NCBI GenBank assembly: GCA_026990595.1
Contig: JALXCZ010000032.1
Span: 1 to 51,816 of the forward strand
Reading direction: 5' to 3'
DNA: 51,816 bases
Source: Sulfurovum sp.
GTDB taxonomy: Bacteria > Campylobacterota > Campylobacteria > Campylobacterales > Sulfurovaceae
The translations under genes and the position numbers were made by a program. This document shows, one piece after another, positions 1 to 8,562 of this stretch; position 1 is the first letter of the stretch, and each line of letters opens with the position of its first letter. The notes beneath the pieces were generated by a model. That model did no database searches. It worked only from the letters and a program-made list of their open reading frames with translations, and had not been told where the DNA came from.

Positions 1-4
1 AGCA

Positions 5-2194
5 TTATTTACCTCCCAATTGTTTTTTTAAAAGACAAGGGATACATATATCACTACCTTTATTGACTCTAAGGTTTGCCGCTTTCGCACCCCCACCAGA
101 GCCACCAGTAATACTCACATTCCCTTTGATAGTCACATTCCCCTTAAGCGTTATCCCACCGCCATCTATAATGATAGTCCCACCTTTAGACTTAAAGACT
201 ACTCTGTCACTGCCGTGCATCTCATGCAGTTTGGTGATCTCTTTAATGTGTGTCCCTGCTTTAACATCCAACTTCCCATTCACCGTATGACTAAAATGCC
301 CTCCGGTCTTAAGCGTATAGTTCGCATAGGTTGTTTCAAGTCTCTGGTTCCCTACATAAAGTACTTTATCTTTGTCTACTCTGGTAGACTGAGAGTTAAC
401 AATGTGTATCTCTTGGTCATGTCCTACATCTAGTTTTTGGTCATGTCCTATGCTTATACGCTCATCTTTGCCTACAGACTCTGTTCTGTTGTTTCCTACA
501 TCGGTACTCTCATCATGTCCTATGCTTTTTGTTCTGTCATTGCCTACAGAGAAAGACTCATCATGTCCTACTGTTTCACTCTGGTCATGGTCTATGTTAA
601 TGGCAGAGTCATGCAGGGCATGAAGCTTGTAGTCTTTTTGTGCTCTGATGTGTACGAGTTCTTCTTTTTGTTTGTCTTCAAAGAGCAGGAGGTTATACTC
701 AGCATTGCTTCCTGGCATAGACTGTGTCTTAATATATGACTGTGTCTTTTGAGAAGGTAGGTCTTTAGGGATATGGTTGTTTCCGTTGTAGAGACTTCCT
801 ATGGCTACTGGTCTATCTGGGTCACCGTTAAGGAAGTTAACAATCACTTCTGTGTTGACTCTAGGGATAAACTGGCTTCCCCAACCGTCACCTGCGCTAA
901 AGTTGGTAAAGCGTATATAACAGCTGGTAGGATAGTTGGGGTCAAAGTGAAAGATAACTCGTATACGTCCAAAGCTGTCTACATCAATGGTATTGGGTGT
1001 AGACTCTGTGTCTTTACTTCCACTAGATACTATGGCTGTCACTGAAGAGGGAATGAGTGGTTTAGTAATGTTGTAGTGAGGGATGAACACCGTCTCTTTA
1101 GGAGTAGCTTCAAAGTCTACTTCAAAGAGATACGCTTGTACCTTGTGTTCTTCTTGTACATACTCTTCCAAGGCATTGGGGAAGAACCCTTTAAGACGTA
1201 CCTGTGTGAGTACTACCTCTGTACGTACCACACGTTGGGTATCAAAGAGTGTACCACCATACCCTGTTTCTGTATAGAGACTAAGCGTGTGTCCCTCTAC
1301 ACGTTCTGTATCAGCGTATTGTTTGAGTGCGGTTTGTTTGACATCGTTTTGCAGGTCTTTGGGTCTGGCAGCTTCTAAACGGTCTCTATGGGTCATCACT
1401 TCTAAGTCATGTCTGAGTTGTGCAGAGTGGGTATTGTCTTTAAGACTTTGTGAGAGCGGGGTAGCACCTGTGGTAGTAAGGTACTCTTTGGAAGGGGCTC
1501 TAAAGTCATAGTAGTCTTCTTTTGCATGTGTAGGTGCAAAGGTTTTACTTTCAGTAAAGCTGCAGCGTAACTCTGTTGGGAGTTTGGTGTAGCTCTCTGT
1601 GATCTGTGCCAGACGTACTTTATAGGGTGTTGCATCACTCTGCATCCACAGACTTACTCCTTCTTGTTCACAGAGCATTTGTATGAATTCAAGGTCGCTC
1701 TGTTTGTACATTGTGGTGTACTCTCTCTCAATAAACGTATGCGGAGCAATGTTGGTACCAAAGTCTATATGTAACAAAGCCTTATAGCGTCCAAGGATCT
1801 CTTGGATAATAGCATACGCACTTTTCTCTTGAAAGATCTCATACCGTTGGTTGAGACCAAGGTAAAAGAGAGGATGGACAACGGTGAGGGTATAGAGGTA
1901 TTTATCGGCTACTTTATTGGCTTCTTTGGCTTGGTAGATTTTACCGTAAATCTCTCTTTTTTTAGCAAAGTCTTTTTCATCTTGGAGCAGGAGTTTAACA
2001 TCGGTATCTACCAGGTCAGCAACTTCTAGTTTGACAGGGCTTACGAAGGAGAGTTCATAGACATAGGGTTTGCCTAGGGTGTTTGTGCCGTTTAGGGTGT
2101 AGATGGCGTAATTTCCATCGGAAATATGAGGGTTCTTTTTTGCATTAAGGAGGGTGAGACGGGCTTTGACTTTTTGTAGCTGGGTCGGGTTCAT
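5..2194 (-). CDS. vgrG: Type VI secretion spike protein VgrG
   Basis: Puncturing tip of the type VI secretion apparatus; VgrG trimers sit on the Hcp tube and carry effectors. The 729-residue protein has an N-terminal gp27-like region, a gp5-type OB fold around residues 400-475 (FGRIRVIFHF, then GDPDRPVAIGSLYN), and about ten 8-residue repeats of the type V-G-x-D-x-x-x-x around residues 530-605 that would form the trimeric beta-helix needle. A glycine-rich linker and a short tail with a CIPC pair close the protein. Start is ATG preceded by AAAGGGAA. No other T6SS gene is in the window; the left edge cuts just after the stop, where an effector or adaptor gene would be expected. No effector domain is visible in this protein itself. 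Confidence 0.93.
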   Translation of the reverse strand: MNPTQLQKVKARLTLLNAKKNPHISDGNYAIYTLNGTNTLGKPYVYELSFVSPVKLEVADLVDTDVKLLLQDEKDFAKKREIYGKIYQAKEANKVADKYLYTLTVVHPLFYLGLNQRYEIFQEKSAYAIIQEILGRYKALLHIDFGTNIAPHTFIEREYTTMYKQSDLEFIQMLCEQEGVSLWMQSDATPYKVRLAQITESYTKLPTELRCSFTESKTFAPTHAKEDYYDFRAPSKEYLTTTGATPLSQSLKDNTHSAQLRHDLEVMTHRDRLEAARPKDLQNDVKQTALKQYADTERVEGHTLSLYTETGYGGTLFDTQRVVRTEVVLTQVRLKGFFPNALEEYVQEEHKVQAYLFEVDFEATPKETVFIPHYNITKPLIPSSVTAIVSSGSKDTESTPNTIDVDSFGRIRVIFHFDPNYPTSCYIRFTNFSAGDGWGSQFIPRVNTEVIVNFLNGDPDRPVAIGSLYNGNNHIPKDLPSQKTQSYIKTQSMPGSNAEYNLLLFEDKQKEELVHIRAQKDYKLHALHDSAINIDHDQSETVGHDESFSVGNDRTKSIGHDESTDVGNNRTESVGKDERISIGHDQKLDVGHDQEIHIVNSQSTRVDKDKVLYVGNQRLETTYANYTLKTGGHFSHTVNGKLDVKAGTHIKEITKLHEMHGSDRVVFKSKGGTIIIDGGGITLKGNVTIKGNVSITGGSGGGAKAANLRVNKGSDICIPCLLKKQLGGK

Positions 2195-2273
2195 GGGTTC
2201 CCTTTAAAATGGTTTGGTTTTTTGTTTTATTTTAGCGTAATAGGTTTAAATTTAAGTGTATTTTAGAGATACT

Positions 2274-2729
2274 CTACTCAAAATACTCTGTAATGATCTG
2301 AGGGAAGAGTTTCATCGTTTTTCTTGCCTTGTCTATCTTGGCTTGAAAAATTTCAGAAGATGCCGGAAAATTCTGTATAAATTCATCATAAATAACTATT
2401 TTGTCTTCCATATGTGCTTTAAGCGCATCGAGAACAGATTCCATATTTTCTTTGTTTGAAGCATACTTCATAAGCAATTCAAACATACGTTTACGCGGAT
2501 GGATCGCCATAGAGTCACCTGCTACCAGAGCGATATCTTTAATATCCCAACGGGAGATATAGATTCCACTTACATGTGGGGAGATCAGCTTGGCATAAAG
2601 TGCTTCTGTATAAGAAGGGTAATCTTTAAGTTCTGCCTCTTCGTCACTTGCACAGGTACCATCTACACACGCCTCTTCATTGATGTTAAAATCTTCAAAC
2701 TCTTTTCTTAAATCTTGCATATCTCTCAT
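2274..2729 (-). CDS. Hypothetical protein, last gene of the molybdoenzyme accessory operon
   Basis: I do not recognise this 151-residue protein. It has no signal peptide or membrane segment, so it is probably cytoplasmic. Near the N-terminus it has an acidic stretch with a Cys pair (EACVDGTCAS), and the rest looks helical and charged. The ATG lies one base after the upstream stop and its GGAG sits inside the end of that gene, so translation is coupled. Position after a TorD-type chaperone and an Fe-S accessory protein suggests a role in maturation of the 5201-8551 molybdoenzyme, but nothing in the sequence itself proves this. Confidence 0.75.
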   Translation of the reverse strand: MRDMQDLRKEFEDFNINEEACVDGTCASDEEAELKDYPSYTEALYAKLISPHVSGIYISRWDIKDIALVAGDSMAIHPRKRMFELLMKYASNKENMESVLDALKAHMEDKIVIYDEFIQNFPASSEIFQAKIDKARKTMKLFPQIITEYFE

Positions 2730-2730
2730 A

Positions 2731-3201
2731 TTATTCTCCTATTAACCGTGGAATCTCATCCACATCTATTTTAGCATTAAACCAACGGTTGGCAATGAGC
2801 ATCATCTTAGCCACAAAAAGGATACGGTCATCCAAAAACTCTGCTTTCTCAAAAAGTGCTTTTGCTTCATCATCCAGACAATAGCCGGTCACCTTTCCTT
2901 CTGCTATTTCTACAAAATCCACACGTCCTAGCTTGTTGGCTGTTTCATTTAAACTGTTACAGTAGGCTAACGCTTTGGAGGAAAACTCTTTTTCTATCAT
3001 CATTCTGTCTACTTTGGACTGTGCTACATTATCCATCGTAAAAGCGAAATGTTCATCACTGATGTTCAAGGCGATCGCTGTAGCGTTGATGCCCTGATGT
3101 TTCATGATCTTGTTAAAATACCTGCGCATGTATCCTGTTTGGGCATTGTATCCAAGGATCGTACAAAGACCGGTATCCGGTTTTATCTCATGTGGCATCA
3201 T
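2731..3201 (-). CDS. Degenerate shikimate-dehydrogenase N-domain-like protein
   Basis: 156 residues. I choose the ATG at 3201 rather than an in-frame ATG nine codons earlier: AAGGAG lies 9 bp before 3201, and this ATG overlaps the stop of the 32-residue ORF as ATGA. By eye the protein aligns with the substrate-binding N-domain of AroE encoded at 42558-43355 in this window: 10 of 23 positions are identical over the segment ending GKVTGYCLD (AroE GKLYGYNTD), and an ILG...N...GINA segment matches the start of the AroE fold. The shikimate-binding Ser residues and the catalytic Lys are not kept and the NADP domain is absent. It is therefore unlikely to be an enzyme of aromatic synthesis; a binding or chaperone role for the nearby molybdoenzyme is inference. 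Confidence 0.7.
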   Translation of the reverse strand: MMPHEIKPDTGLCTILGYNAQTGYMRRYFNKIMKHQGINATAIALNISDEHFAFTMDNVAQSKVDRMMIEKEFSSKALAYCNSLNETANKLGRVDFVEIAEGKVTGYCLDDEAKALFEKAEFLDDRILFVAKMMLIANRWFNAKIDVDEIPRLIGE

Positions 3202-3296
3202 AATATATATCTCCTTTTCGATGAGCAAAGCCCACCGAAAATTCCTCTCACTAAAGCTTTGCCTATCGGCTCAGGGATCATATTAGCTCTACTCAT
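3198..3296 (-). CDS. 32-residue translationally coupled small ORF
   Basis: A small ORF starts with ATGA overlapping the stop of the Fe-S accessory gene and ends with TGA overlapping the ATG of the next gene. A GAGGAG ribosome site lies 6 bp before its start. The peptide (begins MSRANMIPEPIG, contains VRGIFGGLCSS) has one Cys and a Gly-rich centre and is basic toward its C-terminus. It fills the 92-base gap exactly, which argues for a real gene; function unknown. Alternatively it is only a coupling leader that carries ribosomes to the next start. Confidence 0.6.
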   Translation of the reverse strand: MSRANMIPEPIGKALVRGIFGGLCSSKRRYIL

Positions 3297-4393
3297 GACT
3301 CTCCTCTCATCTGCTTTGCATTTTCATGAAGAAAGATAGCCTCTTCCTCTTCTACACTACAGCGTGGACAACTTTGTTCTCCACCTTCGTAGGTAAAATA
3401 ATTCCCACACTCGTTACAGCGTCTTACATCAAATGTTGCCAATGTTCTCTGATGTGATTCAAAAAACTCTTTGATCTCAAATCCGGGTTGCAAATGTATG
3501 GCATCAGGTTCACAGGCATCATGGCAGAGGTGGCACTTTACACAGAGCATCGCATCAAAATTGATGAGAGAGAATTTACCGTTTGAGCTCAATGCACCTG
3601 TAGGGCAGATACGGTAACATATCTGACAGTTGGTACACTTTTCATCTATGAATTTTTGGGAGATAAAGTTTATTTCTTCTTCTGGCAGTATCTCGAAAGT
3701 TTCCGGATACTCTGCACGTTTGAGTGCAGTAAAGAGTATTTTTCGTTTATCTGGCAGATGCTTGTCTTTGATCTTGGAGATCATAGAAGCATCTATCTCA
3801 AAATGGTGCAACTCCTCTGCTTCTACTGCTTCATCAAATACTTTTTTGTGTTTGAGTGCACCTTTGAGTGAAGCTGAAGCAAAGAAATCCCGTCGGGAGC
3901 TCTTTTGTTCAGATTCATTTTTTTCTACTAACGGTACAGCATCAAGATTTGTCTCCAACTGTTTACCGGAAAAAGAAGAAAGTACAAAATTTGCCTCTTC
4001 TATGCGGTTTTCAATCACTTCAAACAGATGTGTATTCTTTTCATAGCTATAAAGGTCAAGCGTAATAGGTTCATTACTTGCTAATGCCAGAGAGATAAGA
4101 TGCTCAACACTGAGCAGACTCAGACACGGTACATTGACCTTGGAAGAGATAAGCCTTACTTTTGACTCCAAAAAAGTAAAAAAGAACTCTGTTACCGAAA
4201 AATCAGAAAGCCCAAATGCTTCTGTCGGACAGGCTCCTATACATGCAGCCGCCTCTACACCGGTTGCCTTTGCAAAAGCAGGAAGATGTTCTACGATACT
4301 TAGATGCTCAGGTACAGCATCTACACACTTGGTACAGGTAGAGAATTTACTGGTAGCTCTTACACAAAGTGAAGGATCAAAATGTAGTTTCAT
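3293..4393 (-). CDS. Multi-cluster 4Fe-4S ferredoxin-type accessory protein
   Basis: 366 residues from the ATG; a TTG directly before it is a less likely start. An N-terminal Cys cluster (CTKC ... CIGACP) is followed by a linker with RRDFFASASLKG, then two adjacent ferredoxin motifs (CTNCQICYRICP and CVKCHLCHDACEP). Last comes a rubredoxin or zinc-ribbon knuckle (CNECG ... CPRC). No N-terminal signal is seen, so it is probably cytoplasmic. The twin-Arg sequence lies near the middle and is therefore probably not an export signal. It sits directly after the TorD-type chaperone and before two unknown genes. A likely role is electron supply or Fe-S insertion during maturation of the molybdoenzyme (inference). 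Confidence 0.8.
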   Translation of the reverse strand: MKLHFDPSLCVRATSKFSTCTKCVDAVPEHLSIVEHLPAFAKATGVEAAACIGACPTEAFGLSDFSVTEFFFTFLESKVRLISSKVNVPCLSLLSVEHLISLALASNEPITLDLYSYEKNTHLFEVIENRIEEANFVLSSFSGKQLETNLDAVPLVEKNESEQKSSRRDFFASASLKGALKHKKVFDEAVEAEELHHFEIDASMISKIKDKHLPDKRKILFTALKRAEYPETFEILPEEEINFISQKFIDEKCTNCQICYRICPTGALSSNGKFSLINFDAMLCVKCHLCHDACEPDAIHLQPGFEIKEFFESHQRTLATFDVRRCNECGNYFTYEGGEQSCPRCSVEEEEAIFLHENAKQMRGES

Positions 4394-4396
4394 CAA

Positions 4397-5044
4397 TTAA
4401 GCTACATCCTCACAAAATGTGGAGAGCTGTTCAGTCACATACTCATAATCACTTAAAAGAAACTCCAGAGCCAACTCACTTCCGTCATGATAAAGCGGTG
4501 TTCTGGACTCTCTTTTAGCATTGATAAGGAACATCGGGGTCCACTCAAGAAGATGGTCTTTCATAAATCCTTTTTGGATCTGAAAAAGTTCACAGATACC
4601 TGCTTTATCATCTGCTTCAAGTGCTTTAAGCTGCGCATTGCAAAGCATATACATAAATTCAAGTTCTACACCAATGTGGTCACCGCTGACTACTCTTGCT
4701 TTATTTAGTTCTACCCTAAAATCCAGTGCATCATACAGTTCGATCACAGGATTGCCTTTCCCACTGTCTATCATTTGGTCATCTCTGACATAAAAACTCT
4801 CATAAGGCACTAAATGCATGAGAAAAAGATTGGTAAAATCTACATTATAATACTCTTCTATGAGCTCCTTAGTCGTATGGTTCTCACGCTTACTCCATGT
4901 TTGATAGTTAGGAAAGAGTGCAAGTAACTGCGGATCTTTTTCAAGAGTCTCCAACAAATCCTCATCTACTTCTGTGACCATCAAACGTGAGATCAATGCA
5001 TAGAGTGCAATACGGTTTTCTAATTCTTGTTTTAGTTGTTTCAT
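4397..5044 (-). CDS. TorD/DmsD-family molybdoenzyme chaperone
   Basis: 215-residue, all-helical acidic protein with the TorD-family pattern: helical N-half, then PYESFYVRDD (compare the family Y-x-S-x-y), then a LLEWTPMF helix. Such cytoplasmic chaperones bind the Tat signal of a molybdenum enzyme and hold it until the cofactor is inserted. The Tat-dependent catalytic subunit immediately upstream (5201-8551) is the obvious client. A hairpin at 5162-5183 separates the two genes, so the chaperone probably has its own promoter within 5050-5160. The ribosome site is weak. Confidence 0.82.
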   Translation of the reverse strand: MKQLKQELENRIALYALISRLMVTEVDEDLLETLEKDPQLLALFPNYQTWSKRENHTTKELIEEYYNVDFTNLFLMHLVPYESFYVRDDQMIDSGKGNPVIELYDALDFRVELNKARVVSGDHIGVELEFMYMLCNAQLKALEADDKAGICELFQIQKGFMKDHLLEWTPMFLINAKRESRTPLYHDGSELALEFLLSDYEYVTEQLSTFCEDVA

Positions 5045-5105
5045 TTTTAACTTTCATTCACGGTACTATGAGCATACAAGCCCCTACACCGATTTTAATT
5101 ATGTG

Positions 5106-5111
5106 ACTATA
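5106..5111 (-). promoter_or_regulatory. Candidate -10 box for the chaperone operon
   Basis: On the minus strand the sequence reads TGG-TATAGT, an extended -10, about 60 bp before the chaperone ATG and downstream of the hairpin at 5162-5183. No clear -35 is seen, which is common for Campylobacterota sigma70 promoters. Confidence 0.4.
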
Positions 5112-5161
5112 CCACTTTCAAGATAAATAAAAAGCAAAATATATCTGGAAAATTGTATATT

Positions 5162-5183
5162 GGGCAGACCTAATTGTCTGCCC
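5162..5183 (-). terminator. Hairpin after the molybdoenzyme catalytic gene
   Basis: Perfect 8-bp GC-rich stem (GGGCAGAC / GTCTGCCC) with a 6-base loop, 17 bases beyond the stop of the catalytic subunit. The following U-run is poor, so termination may be partial and allow some readthrough to the chaperone genes. Confidence 0.6.
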
Positions 5184-5200
5184 TTCATCTATAATGCTAT

Positions 5201-8200
5201 TTATGTAAGATTTACAGAATAAGCTTTAAGTGTAAGCGGTACTGCCGGTCTCTTAATGTGTACCGGACGTCTCAATTTGTCATTGGCATCCAATGGGCGT
5301 GTCAATTTGTCTCTCCACGCCTGATAGACTTTAAAGTTGTTCTCATAGTTCACCCAAATATCACCGATCTTATCTGTTGGTGCTGCTTTTTCAATACGAA
5401 CCTTTTGGTGCCACGCATGGTTACCACCAATAGGGTCCGGATGTGAAGGTGCTACAGCATTTTGCCAGGAACCGCTCAGTCCATCCCACCAGATATTGTC
5501 AAGGTCTTTGTTGAACTCTTTGAACTGCCAAGTATCTCTACGTGCCAACATACCCTCTTTGATACCTTCTTTTGGCTTCATCGTACCGACTTTTCCATCC
5601 ATTGTCATATCAAAAAGCGGTGCGCCCAGTCCAAGGACTCCCAGTTTATGTTCAAATCCTGGGATCTCCACAGCATTTTTGAGTTTCCATCTACCTGCAT
5701 GATGTGAACAGGCAAGTACACCAGGCATCGTACCTTCAGTAGGTACTGCCATTGCAATGAAGTAACCTGACTCAAGACCCGAAACAGTATCTTCAATGGT
5801 CACTTTAATAGAATCACCTCTTTGGATACCAAGTTTTTCAGCATCTACCGTATTGATCCATACAGGGTTATGGTTCTGAGAGATCTCCATTAAGTGTTTG
5901 GAGTTCACAGAACGTGTATGAATATTATACGGCAACCTAAATACTGTATTGAGTGCAAACTCGTTGTCTTTTTGCATAAAGTCATGGTGTACCTGTGTGA
6001 CAATATGTGTCATATCTTTACGCTCTTGTGCTGTTCTTGGGTAGATAGGTATCGCATACTCAGGCCACTTCCACTCAGCAAACCATTTGGAATAGAATTC
6101 TAATTTACCACTGAGTGTATGGAACCCTTGCTTGATCTCGCCATTGATTTCAACACCAATCGGTTTTTTACCACCAAAAACATGGTCATGCACAAGCAGT
6201 GTACCATATTCATCTTTTTCCACTTCACTCTCATCATATTCGTGACCATGGGCAATATATTTTGAGCCCTCTTTTCTAAGTTCGCGTTCTTGCGGTCTAT
6301 AGACATGATCTTCTTCAAGCCATGTACCTCTATCCCTCATCATCTCATAATTTGGATACTTAGAATTAGGGTAGAGTTTTTTAGCCGCCTTTCTTAAATT
6401 TGGCAACTTATCCAATGCTGCCTGATACCATTCAGGTATAGTGGTTGGTCTTGATGGATCCTCTTTGGATGCCCAGAATTTTTTGACGCCAAGACTTCCA
6501 TCCGGATCGACATGGTGCACCATGATATTCATCCAGAACTCCATCTCTTCCCAAATTTCACCAAGTCCGGCAGTCATGTGTGCCTCAAGTGTCGCGCGTG
6601 TCGGATCTTTCGGCTTCCATCCAAGTTTTTCCAGTGCAACTCTCAGTGCAGGGTTTTTAAAACTCAACCATCTTGCCGGTTTTGTCGGCTCAGAAGATTG
6701 GTCATGTCTCTCACCCGCAAGTCCTACAGGCAGTACATAGTCACAATACCAGTTTGTCTCAGACCACGTTGGAGAGAGATTGAAGCTCAGCTCAATCTTA
6801 TCTTCACGTTTCAATGCTTCGATCCATCTGAAACCATCAGGATTGATCCATACCGGATTATACATACGAGGGATCCAAACTGCTAATTTCTCAGGAATAT
6901 TAGTAAGACCTTTGGCTTTCCACTTCGCTCTCCACTCATCATCAAGGAGTAAGTGAGGCATAATATGACTCATTTCAAATGAACTGAGCGGATACTCTGG
7001 CGGCCAGGCAATTTCGTTCCAGACATCCACACGAGGAGGTCTTTTCCCTGCAACTGTTGCCGCATCACCTTTACCATTAACAGAGATAACAGACCAATGG
7101 TGCATTCCCACACCACCTATATTACCGGCCATTGCTCCACGAAGTGCCAACGGAAAGAAACCAGAACGTGTATTCATCCAGCTTCCTTTGTGACCAATCG
7201 TTCCTGCTCTCCATAGATAGGTACTGATCCTGTCACCTGCATCAATGAACATCTCAAAAAGTTCATCCAGTTTATGACCGTATCCTTCCATTTTACACTC
7301 TTTGACTACAAAATCTTTCGTGTATGGAGAGTAAATTTCTTTAAGCATCTTAATGAAACTCTCATAACTTTCATCCTGAGGTACCTGTTTCATGTAACCT
7401 TTAGAGACCATCAGTGCCAATTGTTCTTTGTCTGTCATGAGCTGATCCCAATTTACCCAGTTCTTAAAGAATGCATGATGTACAAGATCTTTACCATGAA
7501 TATCTGTCTCATTCAAAATTCTATTTGCAAGGTGAAGGTAAAGAGCTGCCTCTGTTCCCGGCCATACAGGTATCCATAAGTCTGCAATACCAGCTGAGTT
7601 AGAAAGCCTTGGATCCATCACAACCAGTTTTGCGCCTTTTCTTCTTGCATCTGCAATATATCCTGCTGACTGCTGGAAGTAGTGTCCTGCATCTGCCGCA
7701 TGTGATGACTGTAAGAATACCAATTTGGCATTTGCCCAGTCAGGGTTGTTTCTGTCATCGTTTGCCCACTGGATCGTACCTTGTCTTGCACCCGCAGAAC
7801 AGATGTTGGTATGAGAATCATATCCGTCACAGCCCATAGAGTGTGGTACACGGTGACCAAATCCGTTTTCATTTGGACGCCCTACATGATACATAATTGA
7901 TTTTCTAGAGATCTCATCCCCTACTTTGAGGGTATCATGCATCTTTTTACCGATCTCTGCCATTGCTTCATCCCAAGTAGTTCTTACCCACTTACCTTCA
8001 CCTCTTTTTGAACCTGGAGCTCTTTTAAGTGGGAAAGGGATTCTATCTGGATCATACATTTGCGTCTGAGCAGCATACCCTTTGGCACAGTTTCTACCAC
8101 GACTCCCTGCGTGGAGCGGGTTACCCATATACTTTTTAACAAAAAGATCTTTAGGGTTTTTGGTACGTTTATACTCACCTATCTCCACCCATGCTGTCAA

Positions 8201-8551
8201 ACCACACTGTGCTTCACAGTTGGAACAAACCGTAGGAACAAGCATAAATTCATTCACCTTGATTCCCTCAGGATTTGCTTCACTTCTTACACCGTTTCTT
8301 TCGGCACCTCCTCTTTTCCAGTCATCACCGTCAAGCTCTTTAAAGCTGTCCCACTCTTCTAAAGGCGGATAGAATGAAAGTGTTTTAGGATTCGCTGTAA
8401 ACTCTTTTTCATCTGCTGCTGCCGGTGTATCTACGATCGTTTCAAATACACCTGCTGCAAGTGTTGCACCTGCTACAGAGTACGCAGTTCCTTTAAGAAA
8501 ACTTCTTCGGCTCTCTATAAAATTTGTATCATTTTTCATTGATTTTGTCAT
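5201..8551 (-). CDS. Tat-exported molybdopterin oxidoreductase catalytic subunit (PsrA/TtrA/SoeA type)
   Basis: 1116 residues of the complex iron-sulfur molybdoenzyme family. Twin-arginine signal ESRRSFLKG at residues 13-21; FS0 cluster motif C109-x2-C112-x3-C116-x38-C155; Cys251 in THNICSAG is the probable Mo ligand; the C-terminal cofactor-binding domain is present. AAGGAGG precedes the ATG. It follows its Fe-S and NrfD subunits, giving the order B-C-A known from tetrathionate reductase ttrBCA, and its length is nearer TtrA (about 1000) than PsrA or PhsA (about 750). Next to sox genes, a substrate such as polysulfide, tetrathionate, thiosulfate or sulfite is likely. Direction and substrate cannot be read from sequence. 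A formate dehydrogenase is less likely because the gene order, length and neighbours do not fit. Confidence 0.88.
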   Translation of the reverse strand: MTKSMKNDTNFIESRRSFLKGTAYSVAGATLAAGVFETIVDTPAAADEKEFTANPKTLSFYPPLEEWDSFKELDGDDWKRGGAERNGVRSEANPEGIKVNEFMLVPTVCSNCEAQCGLTAWVEIGEYKRTKNPKDLFVKKYMGNPLHAGSRGRNCAKGYAAQTQMYDPDRIPFPLKRAPGSKRGEGKWVRTTWDEAMAEIGKKMHDTLKVGDEISRKSIMYHVGRPNENGFGHRVPHSMGCDGYDSHTNICSAGARQGTIQWANDDRNNPDWANAKLVFLQSSHAADAGHYFQQSAGYIADARRKGAKLVVMDPRLSNSAGIADLWIPVWPGTEAALYLHLANRILNETDIHGKDLVHHAFFKNWVNWDQLMTDKEQLALMVSKGYMKQVPQDESYESFIKMLKEIYSPYTKDFVVKECKMEGYGHKLDELFEMFIDAGDRISTYLWRAGTIGHKGSWMNTRSGFFPLALRGAMAGNIGGVGMHHWSVISVNGKGDAATVAGKRPPRVDVWNEIAWPPEYPLSSFEMSHIMPHLLLDDEWRAKWKAKGLTNIPEKLAVWIPRMYNPVWINPDGFRWIEALKREDKIELSFNLSPTWSETNWYCDYVLPVGLAGERHDQSSEPTKPARWLSFKNPALRVALEKLGWKPKDPTRATLEAHMTAGLGEIWEEMEFWMNIMVHHVDPDGSLGVKKFWASKEDPSRPTTIPEWYQAALDKLPNLRKAAKKLYPNSKYPNYEMMRDRGTWLEEDHVYRPQERELRKEGSKYIAHGHEYDESEVEKDEYGTLLVHDHVFGGKKPIGVEINGEIKQGFHTLSGKLEFYSKWFAEWKWPEYAIPIYPRTAQERKDMTHIVTQVHHDFMQKDNEFALNTVFRLPYNIHTRSVNSKHLMEISQNHNPVWINTVDAEKLGIQRGDSIKVTIEDTVSGLESGYFIAMAVPTEGTMPGVLACSHHAGRWKLKNAVEIPGFEHKLGVLGLGAPLFDMTMDGKVGTMKPKEGIKEGMLARRDTWQFKEFNKDLDNIWWDGLSGSWQNAVAPSHPDPIGGNHAWHQKVRIEKAAPTDKIGDIWVNYENNFKVYQAWRDKLTRPLDANDKLRRPVHIKRPAVPLTLKAYSVNLT

Positions 8552-8562
8552 ACCTATCCTCC

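Noticed and set aside
404-600. Short tandem DNA repeats resembling a CRISPR array
   Set aside because: They are the 24-bp coding units of the VgrG octapeptide repeats, in frame and without spacers.
3630-4046. 138-codon open frame on the plus strand
   Set aside because: Antisense shadow of the Fe-S accessory gene; no ribosome site or sensible protein pattern.
5201-8551. Formate dehydrogenase or nitrate reductase catalytic subunit
   Set aside because: The B-C-A gene order, large size, NrfD-type anchor and sox neighbourhood fit a sulfur-compound enzyme better. No selenocysteine-type in-frame TGA was seen.
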